NCBI GenBank assembly: GCA_900199595.1
Contig: FZRB01000015.1
Location: 1-64,000 of the forward strand
DNA length: 64,000 nt
Reading direction: 5' to 3'
Origin: Lachnospiraceae bacterium
GTDB taxonomy: Bacteria > Bacillota > Clostridia > Lachnospirales > Lachnospiraceae
A program made the position numbers and the translations under genes. Positions 27,166 through 35,300 of the stretch are shown here, piece after piece; within the stretch, counting starts at the first letter, position 1, and the number at the start of each line of letters is the position of its first letter. The notes below the pieces were generated by a model, which had not been told where the DNA came from, made no database searches, and saw nothing but the letters and a program-made list of their open reading frames with translations.

Positions 27166-27480
27166 ATCTTTTCTCCTTTTTTCTACAGTAACAATGATGT
27201 TACAGAAATTATATATATGATATGTTAGAACTACTGATTGTGGAGTTATATGGTTCTAACTAAAAGTCCAAATGATACTATATATGATTTTAGTTTATTT
27301 CGCAAGTCACAAACTAACTAAATTAGAAGAATTTTAATAATATAAATGTAGCTATTTATACTATTAGTATATTGAAAGATATAATTAATCTGATATAATA
27401 ATGCTCTATTTCTCATTTCAATAAAGTTAAAAATTAAAATTATACAAAAGGAAATTACCATAGGTAATCAAAGAAAAGAA
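27166..27480. other. Divergent intergenic region between gpmI and MATE gene
   Basis: It holds promoters for both genes. For gpmI (minus) a -10 TATAAT lies at 27208-27213. A palindrome GTAACA-ATGA-TGTTAC (27188-27203) falls in the gpmI leader. Perfect inverted repeat GTTAGAAC (27224-27231) / GTTCTAAC (27253-27260) covers the -35 region. ATTACC-ATA-GGTAAT (27454-27468) lies just before the MATE start. No gene seen. Confidence 0.5.
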
Positions 27481-28872
27481 ATGTTAACAGCCATCAGAAA
27501 AAAATATATAGGAGACCGTGCCTTCTACAGGAAGCTGCTTGGGATTGCATTTCCCATTATGATTCAGAACGGCATGTCTAATTTCGTAAATCTCCTTGAT
27601 AATATAATGGTAGGTCAGCTGGGTACTGAGCAGATGTCTGGTGTTGCTATAGTTAACCAGCTTGTCTTTATATTCTATCTTCTGATATTCGGTGGATTAT
27701 CAGGTGTCGGCATATTTACTGCACAGTATTTCGGAAATAAAGACGACGAGGGCATCCGTCACACCTTCAGATACAAGCTGTGGCTGGGCTTCATCATAAC
27801 AGTAATATCTACTATTATATTTCTGGTATATGGAGACAAGCTGATAGGTCTATATCTTAACAGCTCTGCCGAGGGAGGTAACCTGGAAGCAACCCTCTAC
27901 TATGGTATGGAGTATCTGGGAATAATACTCTTTATGCTGCCGTTAGTTTACATAACTCAAGTGTACTGCAGCACCTTAAGAGAATGCGGAGAAACAAAAC
28001 TCCCTATGATTGCCGGAGTAATAGCCGTTTTTTCAAATCTTGTTCTGGACTATATACTGATCTTCGGAAAGCTGGGGCTACCTGCACTGGGTGTAGCCGG
28101 AGCTGCCATCGGTACCGTTGTCGCAAGATTAATAGAAATGATCATCGTTATTATCTGGTGTATCCGTCACAGGAACACTCATACATATTTTAATGGAATC
28201 TATAAAACCATCCTTGTTCCGCCACAGCTTGTATGGAAATACTTTTATACCGGTATTCCTCTTCTTATGAATGAGGGACTCTGGTCCATAGGAGTAGCCA
28301 TGCTGAACCAGGCTTATTCCATGAGGGGACTGAATGTTGTCGCAGGTCAGAGTATAGCAAATACCATAAACAACATTTTCAACATAGTGTTTATAGCCAT
28401 GGGTGATGCTGTAGCAATCATCATAGGACAGCATCTGGGAGCAGGTGATATGGAAAAGGCAAAGGACGAAGATACAAAGATCATCGCCTTCGCCATGTTT
28501 ACTTCTGCCATAATCGGAGCAGTAATGCTTTGTTTTTCAGGACTCTTTCCAAAGCTATATAATACAAATGATATGGCTCGTCTGGTGGCAATGCATTTTA
28601 TAATGGTGCAGGCTATTTTCATGCCTAAGGATGCATTTCTGCATAACACCTACTTTACTATCCGTGCGGGAGGCAAGACCATAATCACCTTCTTCTTCGA
28701 CAGCTTCTTTATGCTGGCAGTTAGTGTTCCTCTGGCGAATATTCTTGTAAGATGCACTACTCTTGGACCTGCCACTATATTTGCTCTATCACATGTAGCG
28801 GATTTTATAAAATGTGCCGTAGGCTTAATTCTTATTAAAAAAGGAGTATGGCTCAGGAATATCGTTAAATAA
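27481..28872 (+). CDS. MATE family efflux transporter
   Basis: A 463-residue MATE (MatE-domain) exporter with about twelve membrane helices in two MatE halves. The first half starts at FPIMIQNGMSNFVNLLDNIM, a typical NorM-like opening, and the second half includes QSIANTINNIFNIVFIAMGD. Such transporters exchange Na+ or H+ for organic cations or drugs; substrate cannot be predicted. The ribosome site is weak (AAAGAAAAGAA before the ATG; AAAGGAAA lies further upstream). It is monocistronic and transcribed away from gpmI. Confidence 0.92.
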   Translation: MLTAIRKKYIGDRAFYRKLLGIAFPIMIQNGMSNFVNLLDNIMVGQLGTEQMSGVAIVNQLVFIFYLLIFGGLSGVGIFTAQYFGNKDDEGIRHTFRYKLWLGFIITVISTIIFLVYGDKLIGLYLNSSAEGGNLEATLYYGMEYLGIILFMLPLVYITQVYCSTLRECGETKLPMIAGVIAVFSNLVLDYILIFGKLGLPALGVAGAAIGTVVARLIEMIIVIIWCIRHRNTHTYFNGIYKTILVPPQLVWKYFYTGIPLLMNEGLWSIGVAMLNQAYSMRGLNVVAGQSIANTINNIFNIVFIAMGDAVAIIIGQHLGAGDMEKAKDEDTKIIAFAMFTSAIIGAVMLCFSGLFPKLYNTNDMARLVAMHFIMVQAIFMPKDAFLHNTYFTIRAGGKTIITFFFDSFFMLAVSVPLANILVRCTTLGPATIFALSHVADFIKCAVGLILIKKGVWLRNIVK

Positions 28873-28898
28873 CATAAACGGTATTCTGAGCCATTTTT
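28848..28898. terminator. Bidirectional terminator between convergent genes
   Basis: ATGGCTCAGGAATATCGTT (28848-28866) pairs with AACGGTATTCTGAGCCAT (28877-28894), followed by TTTTT on plus; on minus the stem is followed by T after ACTCC. The MATE stop codon lies in the loop and its last codons form the stem. Confidence 0.8.
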
Positions 28899-29410
28899 CA
28901 TTGATTACCTTTTGTTCTGTTATATCCTATCTCCGAAGCATTATATTTTTTTATATAATGCCGCTCCAGATCATTCAGATTCTTTGCTCTGCTTTTTTTC
29001 AGAGTAACAAATCTTATGGTGAATCTGTCACCCCTTGCATAATCGGCATAAACTCTTCCATTCCCCTTGGCTGTGAAATGATTATTTGCCCTGCTCACGA
29101 TATGCTGAGCCTGTCCGATGTAGTATTTTCTGTCAGTATGATTATGAATTATGTAAACCCCTGGCACATCTATTTTATTTGATGCAAGCTTCTGCCCCTT
29201 CCCCTTTATATTTCTCAGTCTGAGAAATTTTTTTACTGATATTTCCTTTGAGTTATTGATTATGCCCTTTAACGTGTTAGTACTTACGGAATAAATGGAT
29301 ATCAGAAGGGCTGTAATTATCAGTATAGTCAGAACTGTCACTACTATAAGACGCGTTCCGGATAAGGCTGTGAAGTATGAAAGATCTATTTTATCCAAGC
29401 TTATCATCAT
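28898..29410 (-). CDS. Membrane-anchored GIY-YIG nuclease-domain protein
   Basis: A 170-residue protein with one N-terminal membrane helix (about 20-43) and a C-terminal GIY-YIG domain (about 83-170). Family residues seen are [20 protein letters not shown], a conserved Arg, the metal-binding Glu in [12 protein letters not shown] and the final Asn in GYNRTKG. The catalytic set looks intact. The ATG overlaps the DUF2130 stop by ATGA, so the two are coupled. A membrane-tethered nuclease domain is unusual; DNA uptake, repair or defence roles are guesses. Confidence 0.8.
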   Translation of the reverse strand: MMISLDKIDLSYFTALSGTRLIVVTVLTILIITALLISIYSVSTNTLKGIINNSKEISVKKFLRLRNIKGKGQKLASNKIDVPGVYIIHNHTDRKYYIGQAQHIVSRANNHFTAKGNGRVYADYARGDRFTIRFVTLKKSRAKNLNDLERHYIKKYNASEIGYNRTKGNQ

Positions 29411-30702
29411 TCACCCTTTTTCTTTTTCCCATCCACATCTACACCGGCCTCTTCAAACTTCTGCTTCATAGTCGGATTGTTCTTTGTAAGCTTCTTAATT
29501 GTCAGATCATCAAGCTTATCATTTGCCAGACGGAGATTATTTCCTGAGGACAACAGTTCATCCTTTACCTTCTGAAGATGCTGGATGGTTTTATCTATCT
29601 CCTCTATGGCACTGTTAAATTTTTTATTTGCCAGCTCATAGTTTCTGCCGAACTTATCTTTAAAATCAAGAAGCGATGACTCAAAGGTAGATACATCAAC
29701 ATTCTTACTCTGCATTTCCATAAGAGCCTTCTTATCCTCAAGGTTATTCATTGCTGCATTTCTGAGAAGTGTGATAAGAGGGATAAAGAACTGCGGACGA
29801 ACAACATACATTTTAGGATACCTATATGAAACATCAACTATGCCGGTATTATAATAATCATTGTCACTCTCAAGCATACTGACAAGTACAGCATATTCGC
29901 AGCCCTTTTCATTCCTGTCCTTATCCAGTTCCTTGAAAAAGTCTTCATTCTTATGCTTTGTCTTGGTCTCATCATTCTCATTCTTCATCTCGAACATGAT
30001 GGATATATATTCAACATCTCCAGAATAATCTTTGAAGATATAATCACCCTTGCTTCCTGTCCTGGCATCATTATCCTTCTCAAAATAAGCACTCTGAAAA
30101 CCAGTAGCTCTCAGCTTGTTGAATTCATTCTCACAGTATCTCTCCAGACTCTCACCTATCATCTTGGTGGACTGCTGAAGCTTAAACTCCGTAACTCGTT
30201 TTATTTCATCATCCTTAAGCTTAAGCTCCTCACTGTGAAACTTCTCCTTCTGCTCAAGCTCGAGAGAGTATTGAAGCTTATTCTTCTCTATATCCTTTTC
30301 CAGGTCTTTTATTTCAGATTCCTTTTTAGAAAGCTCCAGGCTGTGTCTGGACTCCATCTCTCTTATCTTTTCTTTTTCTTCCCTGACGGCATCCTGGACA
30401 GCTCTGTTTTTTTCATTTTTCAGGTTATCTATTTCATTATCTTTTTTCGAAATAATAAGGGAATGCGAGGATTCAAGTTCTATAATACGCTGTTTAAGCT
30501 CCATTATCTCCTTATCAGAATCCGATCGTGATTTGATCACAGCTGCCTGAATAACAGACTCCTGATTTTCCTTCAGTTCCTTCCTGTTTTTTTCTATCTG
30601 CTTCTCAAATTCTTTATCTCTTATCTGGTTGACAATCGCCGTATAACCGGATTCATCTATCGTAAAATATTCACCGCAATGAGGACATTTTATCTGTTCC
30701 AT
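29407..30702 (-). CDS. DUF2130 coiled-coil protein
   Basis: A 431-residue DUF2130 protein. It begins with a zinc-knuckle-like CPHCGEYF, continues with a long charged coiled coil (about 30-180), then the DUF2130 domain (about 180-370) with motifs [20 protein letters not shown] and [14 protein letters not shown]. That core has a restriction-endonuclease-like look (an E/K-rich strand), so a nuclease or DNA-processing role has been suspected, but function is not established. It is the first gene of a two-gene operon with the GIY-YIG protein. Confidence 0.85.
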   Translation of the reverse strand: MEQIKCPHCGEYFTIDESGYTAIVNQIRDKEFEKQIEKNRKELKENQESVIQAAVIKSRSDSDKEIMELKQRIIELESSHSLIISKKDNEIDNLKNEKNRAVQDAVREEKEKIREMESRHSLELSKKESEIKDLEKDIEKNKLQYSLELEQKEKFHSEELKLKDDEIKRVTEFKLQQSTKMIGESLERYCENEFNKLRATGFQSAYFEKDNDARTGSKGDYIFKDYSGDVEYISIMFEMKNENDETKTKHKNEDFFKELDKDRNEKGCEYAVLVSMLESDNDYYNTGIVDVSYRYPKMYVVRPQFFIPLITLLRNAAMNNLEDKKALMEMQSKNVDVSTFESSLLDFKDKFGRNYELANKKFNSAIEEIDKTIQHLQKVKDELLSSGNNLRLANDKLDDLTIKKLTKNNPTMKQKFEEAGVDVDGKKKKGE

Positions 30703-30791
30703 ACAACACTCCTTTATACTATCTTATTTTGAGATTATAAATATAATTATAAAATGATAGAACACCCGTGTAAATAGATTTTCTGTTTATA

Positions 30792-30836
30792 AAAACAATA
30801 TAAGAAGCGCCTGTGAGCACTTACTCACAGACGCTT
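30792..30836 (-). terminator. Terminator of the sigma/DUF4179 operon
   Basis: On minus, AAGCGTCTGTGAG pairs with CTCACAGGCGCTT (one G-U) and is followed by CTTATATTGTTTTT. Confidence 0.85.
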
Positions 30837-30853
30837 TATACATATTAAGAGTA

Positions 30854-32122
30854 TTATTTCAAATTATAATCAGTTCCATTAACTGTTATCTTCTCTATAT
30901 TATCAACATCTACCAGACGGTTGAAGAGTGTGATTACGTGGTCATCAATTGAACTGCAGATATATGAGAAGCTGGCTACCTCTTCAGCAGGATCATTTGC
31001 ACTTCCTGTATCATATGGATGTTTAACATCATATATAAGATAAGTTGAGCCATCCTTATAGGTTATCTCCATCTTATAAACATTATCAATGCATGGCTCT
31101 CCATCAAAAGTATTACTGAAGTCTATTCCCTTCTTTAAATCAACATTCATGGCTATCGGAGATATCTCAAGACTGCCTCCATCCTTGTTTGTAAAAACTG
31201 TTGAGCTGATCTCATCAGATACAGGGATATTCACTGAATTCTCTTCTGAAATGTATGGTGTTTCATCATATTCTTTATCAGGATCTTCTTCAAGCTTTTT
31301 CAGAATCTCACTTCTCGGCATCTGGTATACAGTGTAGCTGAGTGTCAGATGATCTGTAATAACTTCAGAAGGTGTTAGAGGCACATCACCACCGGCGTAT
31401 CCGGCTCTGTTATCTACCATGTATTCATAACAATACAGTTTGTCAGCTGTAGATTTCTCAAGATCTACATATATCTTTCCGGAACCTTCATTGAAACTGA
31501 ATAGTATATTCTGATCTTCGTTTATCCAAGCGCCTTTAGCTTCATTGTCCATCTCACTGTAATTAAGACAGTCTACTCCGCCTTCTTTTTCAAGTGTATA
31601 CTCAGCAACTATTCCATTCTTATCTCTGGTTACGGAAAGTACAGTCATTTTGGTATCACCAATCTGAATCTCAGTTGGCTCGCTTGCAATCTTATCGCCT
31701 ATCAGTTTTTCTGCCTTCTCTTCATCAGCCTCAACATATTCAACCTTAGGCATAGTAACTGTAATCTCGTTTGGCTTTCCGTTTTCATCAATCTTTTCTT
31801 CTTCTATAAAGGTTTCTTCATGACTTTCAATAGTCTGCTTTCCGGCATTTCCCCAGAGTCTCTGGAAGAGTTCTCCGTTGGTTGCAGCATTTACTGCTAA
31901 CGGTGTGGCTATAATAAGTACTGCAGCCGCGATAGCTGTTTTGGCAAAACCGCGGGATGCAAAGCCCAGCATTTCTTTTCTATATGCTTTAAGCTGACTT
32001 TCTTTTCTGCGATTATATCTATCTGAAAAAATATGTTTTTCTTTTGCTTCATCAATTCTATCGAATTCCTCTACGCTGATCTCAGGAGCAAAATCTTCAA
32101 ATTCATTATATTCTTTATTCAT
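30854..32122 (-). CDS. DUF4179 membrane protein, probable anti-sigma partner
   Basis: A 422-residue protein with a cytoplasmic N-terminus (1 to about 58), one membrane helix (about 59-78, TAIAAAVLIIATPLAVNAAT), a DUF4179 domain just outside the membrane and a long extracellular part. DUF4179 proteins usually follow ECF sigma genes in Clostridia and behave as putative anti-sigma factors; here the sigma gene is 19 bases upstream. No classical zinc anti-sigma motif is seen. The signal it senses is unknown. Confidence 0.85.
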   Translation of the reverse strand: MNKEYNEFEDFAPEISVEEFDRIDEAKEKHIFSDRYNRRKESQLKAYRKEMLGFASRGFAKTAIAAAVLIIATPLAVNAATNGELFQRLWGNAGKQTIESHEETFIEEEKIDENGKPNEITVTMPKVEYVEADEEKAEKLIGDKIASEPTEIQIGDTKMTVLSVTRDKNGIVAEYTLEKEGGVDCLNYSEMDNEAKGAWINEDQNILFSFNEGSGKIYVDLEKSTADKLYCYEYMVDNRAGYAGGDVPLTPSEVITDHLTLSYTVYQMPRSEILKKLEEDPDKEYDETPYISEENSVNIPVSDEISSTVFTNKDGGSLEISPIAMNVDLKKGIDFSNTFDGEPCIDNVYKMEITYKDGSTYLIYDVKHPYDTGSANDPAEEVASFSYICSSIDDHVITLFNRLVDVDNIEKITVNGTDYNLK

Positions 32123-32141
32123 AATAATTTCTCCTTACTTC

Positions 32142-32681
32142 TCATTGGCAATAAACAGATTGTTCTACATATATTCCTTTTTCTGTCACATAGTCTTTCA
32201 TCATCTGTTTGGCACGCTCATATCTCTTTCGTACATTTGCCTCTGTGATGTTCAGCTTAGTGGCTGTTTCCCTGGTTGTGTATTCCTTGATTACCAGACA
32301 TTCCACAACCTCTCTATATTTCTCGGGAAGTGTTTCAATCAGTGACTTCCAGTCTGTATCCGAATCCAGATCCATATCTACTGCAGCTTCTGCTCTTTCA
32401 TCCTTATCTGTCAGATACATGTATTCACTTTCCTTTTTTGTTTTATTATAGATAGTAATAGCAGCGTTTCTTATTACTGTTATTATGTATCTCTTACAAT
32501 CATCTGAGTCTGCTCTTTCAAACTGTACTTCATGTTTCATCAGTTTCAGAAATGCATCCTGCACCGCATCCTCTGCCTTTCCTTCATCGTGGAGGATGCT
32601 GTATGCCACATAATACATTTTCTGCTCATACAGCTTGTAACAGGTCTCGATGAATCTAACCTGTTTTCTTGCCATTTGCAT
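32142..32681 (-). CDS. ECF-type RNA polymerase sigma factor (second)
   Basis: A 179-residue sigma factor. Region 2 spans ETCYKLYEQKMYYVAYSILH and AEDAVQDAFLKLMKHEV; region 4 has LPEKYREVVECLVIKEYTTR followed by ETATKLNITEANVRKRYERA. It is paired with the DUF4179 membrane protein. It is not closely similar to the sigma factor at 13 kb, so the window encodes two independent sigma/membrane-partner modules. Confidence 0.9.
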   Translation of the reverse strand: MQMARKQVRFIETCYKLYEQKMYYVAYSILHDEGKAEDAVQDAFLKLMKHEVQFERADSDDCKRYIITVIRNAAITIYNKTKKESEYMYLTDKDERAEAAVDMDLDSDTDWKSLIETLPEKYREVVECLVIKEYTTRETATKLNITEANVRKRYERAKQMMKDYVTEKGIYVEQSVYCQ

Positions 32682-32704
32682 TTTGATACCTCTTTCAAAA
32701 ATTA

Positions 32705-32778
32705 ATGCTTTTAATAGTTTATCGTGTAAGTTAATCCGTACGTTTTGTTCTTACACCCATAATAACTATTAAAAGCAT
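32705..32778. repeat. Nested inverted repeats upstream of the second sigma gene
   Basis: Perfect 15-bp outer arms ATGCTTTTAATAGTT (32705-32719) / AACTATTAAAAGCAT (32764-32778), with inner arms GTGTAAG (32724-32730) / CTTACAC (32750-32756). On minus, TAATTTTTG follows, so it can act as the GGDEF-gene terminator. It lies 24 bases before the sigma ATG, where its promoter would be expected. Confidence 0.75.
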
Positions 32779-32807
32779 CTTTTTGTGACAAATAATTATA
32801 AAAATTT

Positions 32808-33839
32808 TTAAAGATTCGTTACTACCTGATTTCTTCCACTGTTTTTACCTTTATATAGATTACTGTCGGCTTTCTGAACCCAGTTATCCACTGACAGGCC
32901 TTTCTCACCTTCAGCAACACCAATGGTTACCGTTACATTTATTTTCTGTTCATCATATTTGAACTCAGTATTTTCTACTGTCTGTCTCAGCTTTTCCATC
33001 TTATCATGGGCAAAGGAAATAGTGTCTGTATTTTCATCTGCCTTGCCAAGGATAAGAAATTCCTCACCGCCCCATCTGGAGATAGTTTCACCATCACATT
33101 TATCCTTCATTATCTCTGACAGAGTCTTAAGTATATAATCACCTGTATTGTGACCATATTCATCATTTATAGATTTAAATTTATCTATATCCAGCATAGC
33201 CAGATATGAACCTTCTATTCTATCAGTTGTTTCATCCAGTTTATCAATCATATAATGTCTGTTATAAAGCCCTGTCAGACGATCTATATATGCAGCCTGA
33301 CGTAATTCTTCTTCTGATTTGATGATATTATGAACAAGCAGGAAAGAATAATAAATAAGAAAGCTTATAACAATAATGGAATTAAACTGCCAGAATACCT
33401 CTGATAAGGCTTCGCTTTTATATATAGGCCCCACTCTTTTTACATATCCTGTACTAAGAAGATAACCTAGTCCTGCCATAACACTGATTAGAATCGCATT
33501 AGGCCTGCTCCCCTTCAGCTGATATGCCATATAGTCAGCTATAAAAATAACGGGTATCATCGAAAGGCAATACAAATAAAATCCATATCCGGTTCCCAGA
33601 CAAATGGTTGTGATACACATATAAAATGTAAGCCATATATATACCATTAACAGATAAGCATAAAGCTTTTCCTTATAAATAAGGAAATAACCTATGATAT
33701 AAATAAACATGGTTGGAATACTAAAGTATACAAGAAACCCTGCTTTGCATACATAAAAAAACCACATCAAACCTATTACCAGAAAAAGTATGACCGTATT
33801 TATCAGATATGTAATTTTTTTAATGAATGATAAATCCAT
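32808..33839 (-). CDS. Membrane diguanylate cyclase (GGDEF)
   Basis: A 343-residue protein with about six membrane helices (about 8-175) and a C-terminal GGDEF domain (about 185-343). Active-site motif is GGEEF, preceded by DIDKFKSINDEYGHNTGDYI for magnesium and substrate binding, so c-di-GMP synthesis is expected. The usual RxxD inhibitory site, five residues before GGEEF, is replaced by CDGE, so product inhibition at that site is unlikely. The membrane part has no recognised sensor domain. Confidence 0.9.
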   Translation of the reverse strand: MDLSFIKKITYLINTVILFLVIGLMWFFYVCKAGFLVYFSIPTMFIYIIGYFLIYKEKLYAYLLMVYIWLTFYMCITTICLGTGYGFYLYCLSMIPVIFIADYMAYQLKGSRPNAILISVMAGLGYLLSTGYVKRVGPIYKSEALSEVFWQFNSIIVISFLIYYSFLLVHNIIKSEEELRQAAYIDRLTGLYNRHYMIDKLDETTDRIEGSYLAMLDIDKFKSINDEYGHNTGDYILKTLSEIMKDKCDGETISRWGGEEFLILGKADENTDTISFAHDKMEKLRQTVENTEFKYDEQKINVTVTIGVAEGEKGLSVDNWVQKADSNLYKGKNSGRNQVVTNL

Positions 33840-33858
33840 AATTATCCCTTTTGCTCTA

Positions 33859-34662
33859 TTATTTTTCTAATAATGCTTTGATTTCATTTTCATTTAATTC
33901 TCTGTAATCACCGGGGCTTAGTCCAGGATCAAGCTTCAGACTTCCCATTGAATACCTTTTCAGATAAATCACCTTGCAGCCAACAGCTTCGAACATTCTT
34001 TTAATTTCATGATAACGACCTTCTGTTATCGTTATTTCAAAAACAGAATACTTCTCTCCTTTAACAGAAGGATCATCACTTCCGGTAAGCTCATTATACT
34101 TATCTTGAAAAATCGGATCATTATTAATTTTAAGAAAATCTTCTAATTCCGGAAAGTATCTCAGTTTTGCCGGCTTAGTCAGCTTGTCATCACCTATATC
34201 TATTCCATTTTCAAACAGGATCTCTATATCTTCAGGAATTTTACCAGTAACAATTACTGCATAACATTTATCTATATGTTTACCCGGAGCAAGCAGTCTG
34301 TGACTTAGCTCTCCATCATTTGTAATAAGCAGTAATCCTTCAGTATCACGATCCAGTCTTCCCACAGGAAACAGATCCCTTCTTTTTTTTGACTTTATCA
34401 GATCAAGAACGGTTTTTTCTTTTTTATCCCTGGATGCAGTGATCAAACCAGCCGGCTTATGAAGCATATAGTATTCATATTCAGCATAACCGGCACTTTC
34501 GCCTCTGACACATATTTCATCCGTATCAGTATCAACCTTCTGAGAGCTGTCTTTGCACAGGGTTCCATTTATGGTAATGACGCCTGATTTAACAAGAGCT
34601 TTTACTTCATTTCTGGTCCCAAATCCTGCATCGGCAAGATATTTATCTAATCTTATCTTCAA
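33859..34662 (-). CDS. rsuA: RsuA-family 16S rRNA pseudouridine synthase
   Basis: A 267-residue pseudouridine synthase with an N-terminal S4 RNA-binding domain (MKIRLDKYLADAGFGTRNEV) and a catalytic domain with the aspartate in GRLDRDTEGLLL. The C-terminal motif EGRYHEIKRMFEAVGCKVIY is typical. Relative to short RsuA members, an insertion of about 30 residues lies before SVFEITITEGRY. RluB/E/F-type 23S enzymes are the alternative within the same family. Confidence 0.88.
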   Translation of the reverse strand: MKIRLDKYLADAGFGTRNEVKALVKSGVITINGTLCKDSSQKVDTDTDEICVRGESAGYAEYEYYMLHKPAGLITASRDKKEKTVLDLIKSKKRRDLFPVGRLDRDTEGLLLITNDGELSHRLLAPGKHIDKCYAVIVTGKIPEDIEILFENGIDIGDDKLTKPAKLRYFPELEDFLKINNDPIFQDKYNELTGSDDPSVKGEKYSVFEITITEGRYHEIKRMFEAVGCKVIYLKRYSMGSLKLDPGLSPGDYRELNENEIKALLEK

Positions 34663-34690
34663 ACTACAAATAATCCTCTTATTTGATAAC

Positions 34691-35167
34691 TTATTTCTTA
34701 ATTATCTCCACAACCTCGCCTATATACATATCATGGGGTGCATCACCCTCATAGAATCTCTCTACGATATCCTTTGGAATATTATTTTCATCAAGTCTCT
34801 GCTTAAACAGTTTTTTGCATACAAGAGTAAGCTCTGCCTCTTCATAAGTAACTGACTCTCCGGCTTCCCTTACAGTAAGTCCTTCATAGTTCATCTTATC
34901 AATATCTCTTCCGGACTTAGAACCAAATACACCAAGAATATCCTTCATACTTTCAGGATAAAAACTTACAGTAAAATAATCATTTTCATCCATAAAATCA
35001 TGTGTATATCTTGAGGTTCTGACATATGTTGTTGCAACAGGTTTTCCCCAGAGCGTTCCGGTACCTCCCCAGCTTATAGTCATAGAGTTAAACTTATCTT
35101 TATTTCCAGCTGTAAGAAGCGCCCATTTTTTATCAAACTGTGAAAAAGTATTTATAGTGAGTTCCAT
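34691..35167 (-). CDS. Flavin reductase-like FMN-binding protein
   Basis: A 158-residue flavin reductase-like/FMN-binding split-barrel protein. Flavin-site features include NSMTISWGGTGTLWGKPVAT and then VRTSRYTHDFMDENDYFTVS. Members of this short anaerobe type bind FMN and are annotated as flavin reductases or flavoredoxins; electron partners are unknown. It lies 28 bases upstream of rsuA on the same strand and is probably cotranscribed. Confidence 0.82.
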   Translation of the reverse strand: MELTINTFSQFDKKWALLTAGNKDKFNSMTISWGGTGTLWGKPVATTYVRTSRYTHDFMDENDYFTVSFYPESMKDILGVFGSKSGRDIDKMNYEGLTVREAGESVTYEEAELTLVCKKLFKQRLDENNIPKDIVERFYEGDAPHDMYIGEVVEIIKK

Positions 35168-35242
35168 ATATAATAACCGCCTTTCTTCATATAATACATC
35201 AAATATTTATACACTAAAATATAGCACAAAAGTATAGTATTT

Positions 35243-35280
35243 GAAAAGATGACAACGTGAACCTGGTTCACGCTGTCATC
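35243..35280 (-). terminator. Terminator of the InlB-repeat protein gene
   Basis: On minus, GATGACAGCGTGAACC pairs with GGTTCACGTTGTCATC and is followed by TTTTC. Nearly the same hairpin occurs at 39078-39110. Confidence 0.85.
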
Positions 35281-35300
35281 TTTTAATCAATCTTGATATC

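Noticed and set aside
27361-27480. Riboswitch or T-box before the MATE gene
   Set aside because: Only a 6-bp palindrome is visible and no conserved riboswitch core could be recognised.
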